Origin: Lachnospiraceae bacterium
GTDB taxonomy: Bacteria > Bacillota > Clostridia > Lachnospirales > Lachnospiraceae
Direction of reading: 5' to 3'
DNA: 64,000 nt
NCBI GenBank assembly: GCA_014799465.1
Contig: JAAVHZ010000020.1
Coordinates: forward strand, 1-64,000
The position numbers and the translations under genes were made by a program. Within the stretch, counting starts at the first letter, position 1. Each line of letters starts with the position of its first letter. The notes beneath the pieces were generated by a model. It ran no database searches, was not told the origin of the DNA, and saw only the letters and a list, made by a program, of their open reading frames with translations. Below, in pieces: positions 10,199 through 20,156 of this stretch.

Positions 10199-11169
10199 TT
10201 GTAATTTTTACAGCAGTTCTTCTGTTTATTGCTGTAAATGCTTTTTTGTACATAACGATCACAAGCCGCCTTGCAAATAATTTCAGTGGAACAGGACAGC
10301 TTAAAATGGTCGATGTGGCAAAATTCCTGCCTTTTGAGGAGAAATCAGAGCTTGCAAGAACCGGTTCATCTCTGAAATTTGAAAATGGAGATGATTTACC
10401 TGTTTTAGATGGAGCGGCAGCTCTTGTGCCTGTTTACGCATCTGTGATAGAGAATTGCTACCCCGAAGGAACAGTTACTTATGAGGGTGGAGCATTTTCA
10501 GACGATAACTACTACGGTGAAAACTTTGCACCTGACAGCGTAATGCAGTATCAGAACACGATCAGAGGATTTGATGCAATTGTTGATGGCTCAACCGATC
10601 TGTTTTTTACAGCTCACCCCTCCAAAGAACAAATGTTGTCAGCACAAGAAAAAGGTGTTGAAATAGAAATTGTGCCGATAGGGTTAGAAGCATTTGTTTT
10701 CTTTGTCAACAAAGATAATCCTGTAGACGGACTTACATCGGAACAGATACGCTCTATCTACAGAGGAGAAATCACAAACTGGAAAGAAGTAGGCGGAGTT
10801 TCCAGACGAATCAATCCATTAACAAGAATCAAAGGATCAGGCAGTCAAACGATGATGGATAAGTTTATGGAGGGGAATATGATTAACTCCAGAAATCCTT
10901 TATCTATATTTGGCGGATCAATCGGTTACTCTTTTCGATATTATCTGTCAGGGATAGTAGCCGATGAAAATGTGAAAATGTTGGCGGTAGACGGAATATA
11001 TCCTGATGCAGAGGATATAAGGAACGGTTCATATCCGATTACTGTAAATTTTTATGTTGTCTATCGTAAAGATAACCATAATCCGAATGTAGGCAGACTT
11101 GTAGAATGGCTGTTTTCGGATGAAGGGCAGACTATGATAGAAGCCTGCGGTTATGTCGGATTACCTTAA
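10189..11169 (+). CDS. PstS-like substrate-binding protein (continues from the 10067 frame)
   Basis: After the A7 run the frame encodes a second membrane helix (IIVIFTAVLLFIAVNAFLY) and then a periplasmic-binding fold of the phosphate-binding type. The signature YRGEITNWKEVGG is close to the PstS consensus IFxGxIxxWxxxG, and RIKGSGSQTMMDKF is the ligand-binding loop. The product is probably anchored in the membrane with the binding domain outside. No pst permease genes are adjacent, so the ligand and role are open. The only in-frame upstream start is a TTG at 10093 without a ribosome site. Confidence 0.7.
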   Translation, partial: KKIIVIFTAVLLFIAVNAFLYITITSRLANNFSGTGQLKMVDVAKFLPFEEKSELARTGSSLKFENGDDLPVLDGAAALVPVYASVIENCYPEGTVTYEGGAFSDDNYYGENFAPDSVMQYQNTIRGFDAIVDGSTDLFFTAHPSKEQMLSAQEKGVEIEIVPIGLEAFVFFVNKDNPVDGLTSEQIRSIYRGEITNWKEVGGVSRRINPLTRIKGSGSQTMMDKFMEGNMINSRNPLSIFGGSIGYSFRYYLSGIVADENVKMLAVDGIYPDAEDIRNGSYPITVNFYVVYRKDNHNPNVGRLVEWLFSDEGQTMIEACGYVGLP

Positions 11170-11217
11170 ATAGTGGTTTGAAAATTATGAACAGTTATAT
11201 GACCAGAAAGGTATGGA

Positions 11218-11255
11218 AAATATATGAGGGTATCTATTGATACCCTCATATATTT
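11218..11255. terminator. Bidirectional terminator
   Basis: A perfect 17-base inverted repeat with a 4-base loop (tatt) lies between the convergent PstS-like and LCP genes. It ends immediately at the LCP stop codon and has T-rich sequence on both sides, so it can serve both transcripts. Confidence 0.85.
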
Positions 11256-12503
11256 CTAATAATCATTATAATCATTATAGTTATTATATTTATTATATTC
11301 CGGTTCTGTTTCATCTTCCGGTTCAATGCCTGTGGCATCTATTATTTCATTTGAGATTGATTTTAATATGGTTGATGGTCTGTAGTCAGCATCAGGGAAA
11401 AGATTTTTCTGCAGTTGTTCTACATTTTCTTTAAGTCCTATAGGAACTACATATCCATAAAAATCTTCACCTATTATATCAGGTGTATATTTGTCATAAG
11501 GAAATCCTTCAGCCGTTCCGAGAGAACATTCCATAGCTATAGGGATGAGGTCTAATATACTGTCCCATGAAAGGCTTGTCTCCATAATTTTTTCACCATT
11601 TATGGTGTCATTATTTAATATTGCTTTTGCTGTTTTGATAATTTTGTCTGTTCCTGCCGTTTTTGCAAGATTAAATATCTGCGTCATAACATATCGCTGC
11701 CTTGCAGTTCTTCCAAAATCATCTCTATATACATTTCCTTCAGCATCGGTATATTCGGAATATCTTATACGGCAGTATGCTGTTGCCTGAAGTCCGTTAA
11801 GATGTACGTGTCCACTGGTTTTAACATCCGGTGCCTTCATGCCGGTGACTTCTCTGGTTTCTACCAGATAGTTATTCATATGGAATTGTTCCATATCGGT
11901 TATGTCGGCATCTATTCCTCCCAAGGCATCTATAATGGTTGCAAGTCCTGAGAAATTAACTACTGCGTAATCTTCAATATTCAAATCCAGATTATTGTTA
12001 AGCACACTGATAGCTTCTTCAGGACCTCCATAAAAATATGCGTTATTTGCTTTGCTCAAAACTTGTTTTCCGTCCATATCTGTCATTCTCATAACGGTGT
12101 CACGGAATATGGAAGTAAGCATTATTTGAGAGGTTTTAGTGTTTACTGTTACTATAATTATTGAATCGGTATGTGTTGCCGTATCAAATTCGCCATCACG
12201 CGGGTCAATACCAAATAATGCAATGTTTATATATTCTTTAGATGAAAAAGCATTTGGGCTTTTATTGATTTTATTACGATCAAATTCGGAGTTGTATACA
12301 TTTTTATTATAGTCATCTTCTCCGATACAGCTTATCAACTGACGACCGGCAGAACATTGTGTAAATGCACCTATTACTTTGGCTTTTGAGTTAGGCATAA
12401 AAAATAGTATAATAATAGATAGTGCAAGCAAAAACACAATTATTTCAGTAATTAGTACGCCGACTTTGATTCTTCTCTTTTTTCTTCTACGTTTATTGCT
12501 CAT
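11256..12503 (-). CDS. LytR-CpsA-Psr (LCP) family cell-wall enzyme
   Basis: LCP proteins attach teichoic acids or capsular polymers to peptidoglycan outside the cell. After a basic start (MSNKRRRKKRR) comes one transmembrane helix, then the LCP domain. Key segments are DPRDGEFDTATHTDSIIIVTV, SIFRDTVM (arginine that binds the pyrophosphate), NFSGLATIIDALGGID and a late RIRYSE. The C-terminus is a low-complexity Asn/Tyr tail encoded by short AT repeats. The ATG at 12503 has a poor ribosome site; a strong aggagg (12535-12540) instead precedes a 5-codon GTG frame, discussed in the findings. Confidence 0.9.
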   Translation of the reverse strand: MSNKRRRKKRRIKVGVLITEIIVFLLALSIIILFFMPNSKAKVIGAFTQCSAGRQLISCIGEDDYNKNVYNSEFDRNKINKSPNAFSSKEYINIALFGIDPRDGEFDTATHTDSIIIVTVNTKTSQIMLTSIFRDTVMRMTDMDGKQVLSKANNAYFYGGPEEAISVLNNNLDLNIEDYAVVNFSGLATIIDALGGIDADITDMEQFHMNNYLVETREVTGMKAPDVKTSGHVHLNGLQATAYCRIRYSEYTDAEGNVYRDDFGRTARQRYVMTQIFNLAKTAGTDKIIKTAKAILNNDTINGEKIMETSLSWDSILDLIPIAMECSLGTAEGFPYDKYTPDIIGEDFYGYVVPIGLKENVEQLQKNLFPDADYRPSTILKSISNEIIDATGIEPEDETEPEYNKYNNYNDYNDY

Positions 12504-12579
12504 TACTACTTTTATATTGTGTAAAACACAAATACCTCCTATAATATTTGTGAAGGTATATAAACTTTCACATCTCATT

Positions 12580-12608
12580 ATTATACTGTAATTGGATGTG
12601 AAAGTAAA
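12580..12608 (-). promoter_or_regulatory. Promoter of the LCP gene
   Basis: On the minus strand tttact (12608-12603) and tataat (12585-12580) are separated by 17 bases. The start codon lies about 75 bases downstream. Confidence 0.6.
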
Positions 12609-12697
12609 TAGCTATGATACTTGAGTTTTTGTTTTGCCATTATTAAATATGAAAGTGTAATAACAATATATACATAATAATTTTGAGGAGGTAAAGA

Positions 12698-12897
12698 ATG
12701 TTTAAAAATGATGTCCGTACATTACATAAATTTGTAGAAGAATTTATAGAGAAGATGAATATCAAAAAATCATGGCATTATATGCACTGCATAAAGTAAA
12801 TTCCCCTTTGCTGGAGAAATATATTGCAAAATCTTATGAAACAGAGTATGCCTATTTGAAAGGATGGGCAGATGAATATTCAAATGAAAAAGGATAA
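12698..12897 (+). pseudogene. Small gene broken by a frameshift
   Basis: A strong gaggaggt site precedes an ATG at 12698, giving MFKNDVRTLHKFVEEFIEK before a quick stop at 12797-12799. In the -1 frame the sequence continues sensibly from about 12757 (EDEYQKIMALYALHK, then SPLLEKYIAKSY and AYLKGWADEYSNEKG) to a stop at 12897. Together they would make a charged protein of about 66 residues. A single frameshift near 12755 explains both halves. I do not recognise the family. Confidence 0.5.
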
Positions 12898-12934
12898 AGT
12901 AATATAAAGGGAAATTTATGGAGGATATATTATA

Positions 12935-13465
12935 ATGGCAAATATAATATGTTTTAATGAAAATACGCCTGTTGATGATTGGATATGTATGTCTAATATG
13001 GCAACTGATGTTTTTATAAATGTGCTTTCATTAAGTGGTTCTGCATTGGCAGAAACAGTAGAAGAAAAGCAGTTAATTGTGTGGCTGTCAGAAAAAGACC
13101 AAGAATTTGTTGGTCTTGGAATGGTTGGATTTGAAGTTGTTGAGATGCCTTGGAAAAAGGAAACATTTTTAAATGATAAAATATTTTTATTGAATGTAAT
13201 CAAGTCTGCTGAAAATAAACTTGGTTGGGAAAAACTTGATTATAGTCCTAATCCTAAATTTGTTTTGCCTAATCTACAAAAATTCAGAGAATATATTGAA
13301 AAAATGACTGAAGATGATATTGATAACAATGTGATTAGTGAATGGCTAAATGTAGCAGAACGTGATGATCCTATTAATTGTGGATTTCCTTGCTGTAAAA
13401 AACATAATACACTGCTCATTTTTTTAGGATGTCAAATATGTAATAGTAAAACTTATGATATTTAA
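12935..13465 (+). CDS. Hypothetical protein, immunity-like
   Basis: This is a 176-residue soluble acidic protein starting MANIICFNENTPVDDW after ggaggat. It has no recognised motif apart from a cysteine-rich end (CGFPCCKKH and CQIC), which might bind metal. Size, lack of a partner and neighbourhood resemble orphan immunity genes of polymorphic toxin systems, but that is only a guess from context. Confidence 0.55.
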   Translation: MANIICFNENTPVDDWICMSNMATDVFINVLSLSGSALAETVEEKQLIVWLSEKDQEFVGLGMVGFEVVEMPWKKETFLNDKIFLLNVIKSAENKLGWEKLDYSPNPKFVLPNLQKFREYIEKMTEDDIDNNVISEWLNVAERDDPINCGFPCCKKHNTLLIFLGCQICNSKTYDI

Positions 13466-13795
13466 TTTTTTCTTATGAAAAAATAGTTTCATTATGGCTA
13501 TTGTGTGTTCGCTTATTATTTCAGTCGTAGCATTTGCAGTTTGTATGGTGGACAAATCATCAGAAAGAAATTCGGAACTAAATTTTCAAATATCTGTTAA
13601 CTCCAAATTGCCATTATCAGTGTTGCCGTAGCCACATATCCATATACATCCCAAATTAATTGTAATAATTTGCAATATATTATACGACAATTAAAATTAA
13701 GTTGCCAATGTAATGACAAATTTTTTACGGATAGAAAAATCTTACATAGTGTAGTATAATATTGAAGACTATATGAAAGGTTCGGTATTATAAGC
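13466..13795. other. Intergenic stretch before ktrB
   Basis: There is no convincing gene. A 45-codon frame at 13494-13631 has a signal-like start but no ribosome site. Near the end an extended -10 (tagtataat, 13752-13760) could drive ktrB, with a weak -35. I looked for a ydaO-type c-di-AMP riboswitch, common upstream of potassium transporters, and saw no clear match. Confidence 0.35.
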
Positions 13796-15169
13796 ATGAA
13801 TCAGGACAAAAAAAGAATAAAATTGTCTACAACACAGATAATAGCCATTGGATTTTTAACAGCAATATTAACAGGTGCGGTATTGCTTTCACTGCCAATT
13901 GCCTCGGCAGACGGTACACCTACAAAATTTGTGGATGCATTGTTTACTTCTGCCACATCCGTATGTGTAACAGGGCTTGTTGTAGTAGATACATATTCTC
14001 ATTGGAGTGACTTCGGTCAATTTATTATAATGCTTCTGATTCAGTGCGGAGGTATGGGAGTAGTTACATTTACCACTGCAATAATGGTTGTTATAGGCAG
14101 AAAAGTAACTCTTAAGGACAGGCTGCTTTTGCAGGATGCATTTAACCTGAATACACTTGCAGGTCTTGTAAAGTTTCTGAAAAGAATATTGAAAGGAACT
14201 TTCATAGTTGAAGGGATTGGGGCATTGTGCTACATGTTTGCATTTGTTCCTGAATATGGGACAAGGGGAATCTGGATATCCATATTTTCCTCGATATCGG
14301 CATTCTGTAATGCGGGAATTGATATAGTAGGCAGTACAAGCTTTGCCAGGTATGCCTGTAACCCATGGATAAATATTGTTACAATGCTGCTTATTATTTT
14401 AGGAGGAATCGGATTTATAGTATGGTGGGATGTTTTAAGGGTGATATCAAGGATAAGGCATGGAGAAGAAGAATTAAAGAACTTTTTTAAAAAGTTAAGC
14501 CTTCATTCACATATAGTAATTGTTACAACATTAGTACTTATATTTGCAGGGGCAGTTCTTGTGCTGCTGATGGAATATGATAATCCTGTGACTATAGGAG
14601 GCATGAACTTTGGTCAGAAGGTAATGGCATCATTTTTTCAGTCAGTTACCACAAGAACGGCAGGGCTGTTTACAGTATCGCAAAAAGGGCTTCGCGATAC
14701 CACTGCATTTATATGTATAATGCTTATGTTTATAGGCGGTTCTCCGGTGGGAACTGCTGGAGGAATAAAGACTTCTACCTTTGCACTTTTAGTCATAACT
14801 GCAGGCTCAGTGGTAAAGGGAGTAAATGAAGTATCTGCTTATAGAAAGCGAATACCTGCAAAGACTATTAAAAAGGCACTTGCAGTTGTCATGATAAGTG
14901 TAATGGTTCTTTTTATTATGATATGTCTGTTGTCGGTAGTAAACGGAGGAGAATTTATGGACGCTGCATTTGAAGCAGCAAGTGCAATATCTACTACAGG
15001 ACTTTCAAGGGATTATACGGGCAGTTTAAACGTTTATGGTAAGTTAATCGTTACGTTGTGTATGTATCTTGGAAGAGTGGGACCTATATCTATGGTTATA
15101 GCATTTAATTTTAAAAACAGTAAGAAAAATATGGTAGTATATCCGGAAGAGGATATTACTGTAGGATAG
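13796..15169 (+). CDS. ktrB: Potassium uptake membrane subunit KtrB/TrkH
   Basis: This 457-residue membrane protein is the K+-conducting subunit of a Ktr/Trk transporter. It has four pore-loop repeats, each with a selectivity glycine: SATSVCVTGL, SAFCNAGID, SVTTRTAGL and SAISTTGLS. About ten hydrophobic helices are visible. ktrA follows after 17 bases, so the pair forms an operon. A gaaagg ribosome site is present. Confidence 0.93.
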   Translation: MNQDKKRIKLSTTQIIAIGFLTAILTGAVLLSLPIASADGTPTKFVDALFTSATSVCVTGLVVVDTYSHWSDFGQFIIMLLIQCGGMGVVTFTTAIMVVIGRKVTLKDRLLLQDAFNLNTLAGLVKFLKRILKGTFIVEGIGALCYMFAFVPEYGTRGIWISIFSSISAFCNAGIDIVGSTSFARYACNPWINIVTMLLIILGGIGFIVWWDVLRVISRIRHGEEELKNFFKKLSLHSHIVIVTTLVLIFAGAVLVLLMEYDNPVTIGGMNFGQKVMASFFQSVTTRTAGLFTVSQKGLRDTTAFICIMLMFIGGSPVGTAGGIKTSTFALLVITAGSVVKGVNEVSAYRKRIPAKTIKKALAVVMISVMVLFIMICLLSVVNGGEFMDAAFEAASAISTTGLSRDYTGSLNVYGKLIVTLCMYLGRVGPISMVIAFNFKNSKKNMVVYPEEDITVG

Positions 15170-15186
15170 AGGAGGATTGATTTTAG

Positions 15187-15840
15187 ATGGGAAAGAAATC
15201 ATATGCGGTAATAGGATTGGGAAGATTCGGTGCTGCCATTGCAGAAGAATTGTCACGTGCAGGTGCAGAAGTGCTTGCGGTGGATGAAGATGAGGAAAGG
15301 GTGCATGAGCTTGCATCCATAGTTACATGTGCCGTAAAAGCGGATGTCTGTGATGCCGAAAGCATGGAAAGTCTGGGGCTGTCTAATATGGACGGTGTTG
15401 TGGTGGCAATTACAGAGAATCTGGATGCCAGTATTATGGGAACGATTCTTGCAAAAGAGGCAGGAGTTGATTATATTCTTGCTAAGGCAAGGGATGCAAT
15501 ACACGCAAGAATACTTGAGAAAGTGGGGGCAGACAAAGTTATAGTACCGGAAAAGGAATCAGGTATCAGAATTGCAAGGAGCATGATGTCAGGGAAGTTT
15601 CTGGACTTTATTGAACTATCAAACAGAATCAGAATGATTGAAATTCCGGTAAAAGAAGAGTGGATAGGGAAAACGCTGATTCAGCTTAATCTTAGAAAAA
15701 CGAAGAAAATAAATGTAATAGCCGTAAGGAATGTGGATGATGAGATTATAGTTAATTTTGAGCCGGAGCGTCCTATAAAAGCCGGAATGTCAATGTTAGT
15801 TACGGTGGATAGAAATGATATTGCCAAGCTTGTAAACTAA
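15187..15840 (+). CDS. ktrA: Potassium uptake regulatory subunit KtrA/TrkA
   Basis: KtrA is a cytosolic RCK protein that gates KtrB in response to nucleotides. The Rossmann motif GLGRFGAAIAEEL lies at the N-terminus, with an acidic residue after the second strand (AVDEDEE). A C-terminal RCK_C (TrkA_C) domain follows from about residue 140 and is the usual c-di-AMP site. At 217 residues it has the length of a single-RCK KtrA rather than the double TrkA. gaggattg precedes the ATG. Confidence 0.93.
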   Translation: MGKKSYAVIGLGRFGAAIAEELSRAGAEVLAVDEDEERVHELASIVTCAVKADVCDAESMESLGLSNMDGVVVAITENLDASIMGTILAKEAGVDYILAKARDAIHARILEKVGADKVIVPEKESGIRIARSMMSGKFLDFIELSNRIRMIEIPVKEEWIGKTLIQLNLRKTKKINVIAVRNVDDEIIVNFEPERPIKAGMSMLVTVDRNDIAKLVN

Positions 15841-15888
15841 TGATAGAATGAATATCAACAGGAATGAAAACGAATGGAGGACATAACA

Positions 15889-16602
15889 ATGGAAATGGTT
15901 TCAATCAAGAAGGAATTGAAGGGCAACGCATATCCGGGCAGAGGTATTATAATAGGAAGGTCTGCTGACGGTAAAAAAGCTGTAACTGCTTACTTTATAA
16001 TGGGAAGAAGTGAGAACAGCAGAAACCGTATATTTGTAGAGGATGGACAGGGAATACGCACACAGGCGTTTGATCCGTCAAAATTAAGTGACCCAAGTCT
16101 TATTATATATGCACCTGTTCGTGTACTGGGTAATAAGACTATCGTTACAAATGGTGACCAGACAGATACAATTTATGAGCTTATGGATAAGCAGCAGACT
16201 TTTGAGCAGGCATTAAGAACAAGGGAATTTGAGCCGGATGCACCTAATTATACTCCGCGTATATCTGGTATAATGCATATAGATGACGGCATGTTTAACT
16301 ATGCCATGTCAATATTAAAGAGTGATAATGGTAATCCGGATTCCTGCAACCGCTATACATTTGCATATGAGAAATGTCCTGCAGGCGAGGGACATTTTAT
16401 ACATACATATATGGGTGACGGAAATCCTCTTCCAAGCTTTGAAGGAGAGCCTGTTCTTATAGGTATACCTGACAATATGGATGAGTTTGCAGAAACTTTA
16501 TGGAACAGCCTTAATGAAGATAACAAAGTGTCCTTGTTTGTAAGGTACATAGATATAGCTACAGGAAAATTCGAAAGTAAAATTATTAATAAAAATAAAT
16601 AA
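15889..16602 (+). CDS. purO: IMP cyclohydrolase, PurO type
   Basis: PurO closes the ring of FAICAR to give IMP, the last step of purine synthesis. The protein looks like the PF07826 family first known in archaea and found in many Clostridia ([27 protein letters not shown]). It stands directly before a stand-alone AICAR transformylase, so the two together replace bifunctional PurH. The frame opens at 15874, but that ATG overlaps a ggagg site which correctly serves the ATG at 15889. Confidence 0.85.
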   Translation: MEMVSIKKELKGNAYPGRGIIIGRSADGKKAVTAYFIMGRSENSRNRIFVEDGQGIRTQAFDPSKLSDPSLIIYAPVRVLGNKTIVTNGDQTDTIYELMDKQQTFEQALRTREFEPDAPNYTPRISGIMHIDDGMFNYAMSILKSDNGNPDSCNRYTFAYEKCPAGEGHFIHTYMGDGNPLPSFEGEPVLIGIPDNMDEFAETLWNSLNEDNKVSLFVRYIDIATGKFESKIINKNK

Positions 16603-16618
16603 GGAGAATAACTTTATA

Positions 16619-17797
16619 ATGAAAGAACTGGAATTAAAATACGGATGTAACCCTAATCAGAAACCTTCAAAGATATATATGCAGGATGGTGAGCTGCCTA
16701 TTAAGGTATTGAGCGGCAAACCGGGATATATTAATTTTCTTGATGCATTTAACGGCTGGCAGCTTGTAAGTGAGTTAAAGAGAGCAACAGGACTTCCGGC
16801 AGCTACATCTTTTAAACATGTATCACCTGCCGGTGCGGCAGTGGGACTTCCACTTACTGATGTGGAGAGGAAAATATACTGGGTAGATGACCTTGATATT
16901 GAATTTACACCACTTGCAAATGCATATGCAAGGGCAAGAGGTGCTGACAGAATGTCTTCATTCGGCGATTTCATTTCTCTTTCGGATGTGTGTGACGTGG
17001 CAACTGCAATGATTATAAAGAGAGAAGTATCAGACGGAGTGATTGCACCGGGATATGAGCCGGAAGCACTGGAGATTTTAAAATCAAAGAAGAATGGTAA
17101 TTACAATGTAATACAGATTGATGAAAATTATAAACCAAATCCTATTGAGACAAAAGAGGTATTTGGTATTACATTTGAGCAGGGCAGGAATGAGCTGGTT
17201 ATAGATGACAATTTCTTTAGTAATATTGTTACAGAGAATAAGGAACTGCCTGAGTCAGCAAAGATTGACCTTGCCATTGCCATGATTACATTGAAATATA
17301 CACAGTCTAATTCTGTATGTTATGTAAAGGGAGGGCAGGCTATCGGTATCGGTGCAGGCCAGCAGTCCAGAATACATTGTACAAGACTTGCAGGTTCTAA
17401 GGCAGATAACTGGTTTTTACGTCAGTCACCAAAGGTACTTAATCTTCCATTTTTGGATACTATTAAGCGTGCAGACAGGGATAATGCAATTGATTTGTAT
17501 ATCGGAGAGGATTATATGGATGTACTGGCTGAAGGACAATGGCAGAATATATTTAAGGAGAAGCCGGAGGTATTTACGGCAGAAGAGAAGAGGGCATGGC
17601 TTGATAAGAATACAGATGTAGCTCTGGGTTCAGATGCGTTCTTCCCATTTGGAGATAATATAGAACGTGCCCATAGAAGCGGAGTAAAATATGTGGCACA
17701 GCCTGGCGGTTCTATTCGTGATGATAATGTTATAGATACATGTAATAAGTATGGAATGGTAATGAGCTTTACGGGACTTAGATTGTTCCACCATTAA
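16619..17797 (+). CDS. AICAR transformylase (stand-alone PurH C-terminal domain)
   Basis: This enzyme formylates AICAR using 10-formyl-THF. The 392-residue protein begins with [11 protein letters not shown] and contains [39 protein letters not shown] and QPGGSIRDD, all from the PurH transformylase domain. The MGS-like cyclohydrolase domain is absent, which fits the adjacent purO (16 bases apart). Confidence 0.93.
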   Translation: MKELELKYGCNPNQKPSKIYMQDGELPIKVLSGKPGYINFLDAFNGWQLVSELKRATGLPAATSFKHVSPAGAAVGLPLTDVERKIYWVDDLDIEFTPLANAYARARGADRMSSFGDFISLSDVCDVATAMIIKREVSDGVIAPGYEPEALEILKSKKNGNYNVIQIDENYKPNPIETKEVFGITFEQGRNELVIDDNFFSNIVTENKELPESAKIDLAIAMITLKYTQSNSVCYVKGGQAIGIGAGQQSRIHCTRLAGSKADNWFLRQSPKVLNLPFLDTIKRADRDNAIDLYIGEDYMDVLAEGQWQNIFKEKPEVFTAEEKRAWLDKNTDVALGSDAFFPFGDNIERAHRSGVKYVAQPGGSIRDDNVIDTCNKYGMVMSFTGLRLFHH

Positions 17798-17833
17798 TAT
17801 AAAGCTGTAAAGACCTGCGGAACGGAGTCTGAA

Positions 17834-18754
17834 ATGATAGAATATTCAAATTTATTTAATATGCAGATAATGATATTTATACTTACTGCAGCAGGATATA
17901 TTCTTAGAAAATTGAATATTATATCTTCTGACTGCCGTGCAGGTCTTACCAATCTGGTTATAGATTTGGTGCTTCCATGTAATATTATATATTCATTTAT
18001 GATAAACTTTTCAAAAGATGTTTTAAAGTCTGGTCTTGTGATTCTTGTTATCTCTATAGTTATTCAGATTGTATGTTATTTTCTCGGATATGTTCTATAC
18101 GGAAAAACAACCGAAGAAGAACGGAAGGTATTGAAGTATGGTACAATATGTTCTAATGCAGGTTTTCTTGGTAATCCTCTGGTAGAAGGAATATATGGCA
18201 GTATGGGACTTTTGTATGCTTCAATATATCTGATACCGCAGAGGATATGTATGTGGTCAGCAGGTGTATCGTGTTTTACGGATTCAAAAGGGAAAAATGT
18301 GGTAAAAAAGGTGTTGACGCACCCATGTATAGTGGCGGTAATGATTGGACTTGTCATTATGATATTCCAAATCAGGCTTCCCGGGTTTGCGGTATCTTCG
18401 ATAAAGACTATAAGCGGATGCACTACCACTTTATCAATGATTGTCATAGGTGGAATACTTGCAGAGATAGAATTGAAGACAGTGGTCAGCAGGCTTAATA
18501 TTTATTACTGCATTATAAGGCTTGTTATAATACCTGCTGCAGTGCTTGCCGTATGTGCGTTATTAAAGATAAACCCGTTAATAACGGCAGTGTCTACAGT
18601 GCTTGCAGGTATGCCCGCAGGCTCCACTACTGCAATACTTGCGGCAAAGTATGATTGTGATGAGAAATTTGCCGTAAAAATAGTTTTTCTTTCTACGGTA
18701 TTGTCACTGATAACTATTCCGGTGTTGTGTGTGCTTGTAGAGCAGTTAGTTTGA
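17834..18754 (+). CDS. AEC family transporter (auxin-efflux-carrier-like permease)
   Basis: This 306-residue membrane protein has about ten hydrophobic helices in two five-helix halves. NAGFLGNPLVEGIYG and GMPAGSTTAILAAKYDCD match AEC (PF03547) permeases, which in bacteria export or take up organic acids such as malate. The substrate cannot be told. It follows the purine pair and is followed closely by a small membrane protein. Confidence 0.85.
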   Translation: MIEYSNLFNMQIMIFILTAAGYILRKLNIISSDCRAGLTNLVIDLVLPCNIIYSFMINFSKDVLKSGLVILVISIVIQIVCYFLGYVLYGKTTEEERKVLKYGTICSNAGFLGNPLVEGIYGSMGLLYASIYLIPQRICMWSAGVSCFTDSKGKNVVKKVLTHPCIVAVMIGLVIMIFQIRLPGFAVSSIKTISGCTTTLSMIVIGGILAEIELKTVVSRLNIYYCIIRLVIIPAAVLAVCALLKINPLITAVSTVLAGMPAGSTTAILAAKYDCDEKFAVKIVFLSTVLSLITIPVLCVLVEQLV

Positions 18755-18767
18755 AGGAGGAAATGAT

Positions 18768-19286
18768 ATGAAACAGGACGGAATGAAGAAGTTATTGTTA
18801 AATATACTTTTAGTGGTGATATTACTAATTATAATTGTAGCCTCTGTATGCTTACTAATACCCGGTGATATGGGAGTTATTGCAGTAATGAAAGAAATAT
18901 CAACATTTACGTTGCTGTCAATTTTAGGTGCGTTGCTAATTTTTATGTATATAAAAGGGGCAGTTTTAAAAAAAGAGATACGTGTTCTTTGTATTGTAAT
19001 GGGTATGCTCTGCGTAGTTGTGGGATTTATCAATATTTTCAATGGTATAAGAGGTTTACAGTCGGGATTACGGACTGTTAGCACCACAAGATATGAACTT
19101 TACTCCCCAAATTATACTAAAGTTACAAAGTCGTATTACATAAAAACAAGAGTAGATGGAGAATTAACAAAAATTGCTATTGATGATTACACATATGAAA
19201 AACTTCAAGGGGTAAACAGCAGCATTTCAATATCATACTATCCATACATAAACGTTGCAGACAATGTAAACGTAAATGTTGATTAG
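18768..19286 (+). CDS. Hypothetical membrane protein
   Basis: This 172-residue protein has three transmembrane helices (about residues 10-32, 43-63 and 72-93) and then a polar, tyrosine-rich domain predicted outside. A gaaggagg site lies 7 bases before the ATG. No family is recognised. The 168 bases after it hold only a 21-codon frame (19314-19379, MDKYRLFWKIMEL) with a good ribosome site, too short to call. Confidence 0.6.
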   Translation: MKQDGMKKLLLNILLVVILLIIIVASVCLLIPGDMGVIAVMKEISTFTLLSILGALLIFMYIKGAVLKKEIRVLCIVMGMLCVVVGFINIFNGIRGLQSGLRTVSTTRYELYSPNYTKVTKSYYIKTRVDGELTKIAIDDYTYEKLQGVNSSISISYYPYINVADNVNVNVD

Positions 19287-19454
19287 AAGATTTTGCAGAC
19301 AAGGAGAATGATTATGGATAAATACAGGTTATTTTGGAAGATAATGGAATTGTGCACATTTTCCGCCTTTGAGTTATGAAACAGGAAGTAATAAAGAAGG
19401 ATGGAAGTAGATTACAAAATACAAGAATTGTAAATTAATCCAAGGAGCAGTAAA

Positions 19455-20156
19455 ATGGGCGAAAATATATTAGTAGTGGATGATGAAAAGGAAATAGCCG
19501 ATTTAATAGAAGTCTATCTTAAAAATGATGGATATACGGTATTTAAGTTTTATAATGGCACTGATGCCCTAAGATGTATAGAGGAAACAGATTTAGATTT
19601 AGCCATACTGGATGTAATGCTTCCTGATATTGACGGGTTTCAAATATGCCGGAAAATCAGGGAGAAATTCTATTATCCGATTATTATGCTTACGGCAAAG
19701 GTAGAGGATGGAGATAAGATAATGGGGCTGACTATAGGTGCTGATGATTATATTACAAAACCATTTAATCCGTTAGAAGTTGCAGCCAGAGTTAAAACAC
19801 AGTTAAGGCGGTATATGCGTTACAATAATCCGGCACTGAAGCAGGAGAAGGAAAGCCGGGAGTACGACATCAGAGGTTTGATTATTAACAAAGATAACCA
19901 TAAATGCAGTCTGTTCGGGAAGGAATTACATTTAACGCCGATTGAGTTTTCAGTCCTATGGTATTTGTGTGAACATCAGGGAAAAGTAGTTTCGTCAGAG
20001 GAACTGTTTGAGGCTGTATGGGAAGAAAAATATTTGGATAACAATAATACAGTTATGGCTCATATTGGCAGGCTGAGAGAAAAAATGAATGAGCCGGCTA
20101 AAAATCCGAAATTTATAAAAACTGTATGGGGAGTTGGATATACCATTGAAAAATAA
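19455..20156 (+). CDS. vanR: VanR-type response regulator
   Basis: This is an OmpR/PhoB-class regulator of 233 residues. The receiver domain has acidic D10/D11, phospho-acceptor D53 (LAILDVMLPD) and K102. A winged-helix DNA-binding domain follows (LTPIEFSVLWYLCEHQG, GVGYTIEK). It closely resembles VanR of VanG-type clusters, which activates glycopeptide-resistance genes. It overlaps the kinase gene by 11 bases. No target genes are adjacent: vanG and vanT lie 22 kb downstream. Confidence 0.85.
   Translation: MGENILVVDDEKEIADLIEVYLKNDGYTVFKFYNGTDALRCIEETDLDLAILDVMLPDIDGFQICRKIREKFYYPIIMLTAKVEDGDKIMGLTIGADDYITKPFNPLEVAARVKTQLRRYMRYNNPALKQEKESREYDIRGLIINKDNHKCSLFGKELHLTPIEFSVLWYLCEHQGKVVSSEELFEAVWEEKYLDNNNTVMAHIGRLREKMNEPAKNPKFIKTVWGVGYTIEK

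Noticed and set aside
13494-13631. 45-codon frame with a signal-like start before ktrB
   Set aside because: No ribosome site and no supporting motif; could be a relic but not supportable.
13466-13795. c-di-AMP (ydaO) riboswitch upstream of ktrB
   Set aside because: No match to the conserved core could be found by eye.
19314-19379. 21-codon frame (MDKYRLFWKIMEL) with a good ribosome site before vanR
   Set aside because: Too short and unrecognised. It could be a leader peptide, but nothing else supports this.
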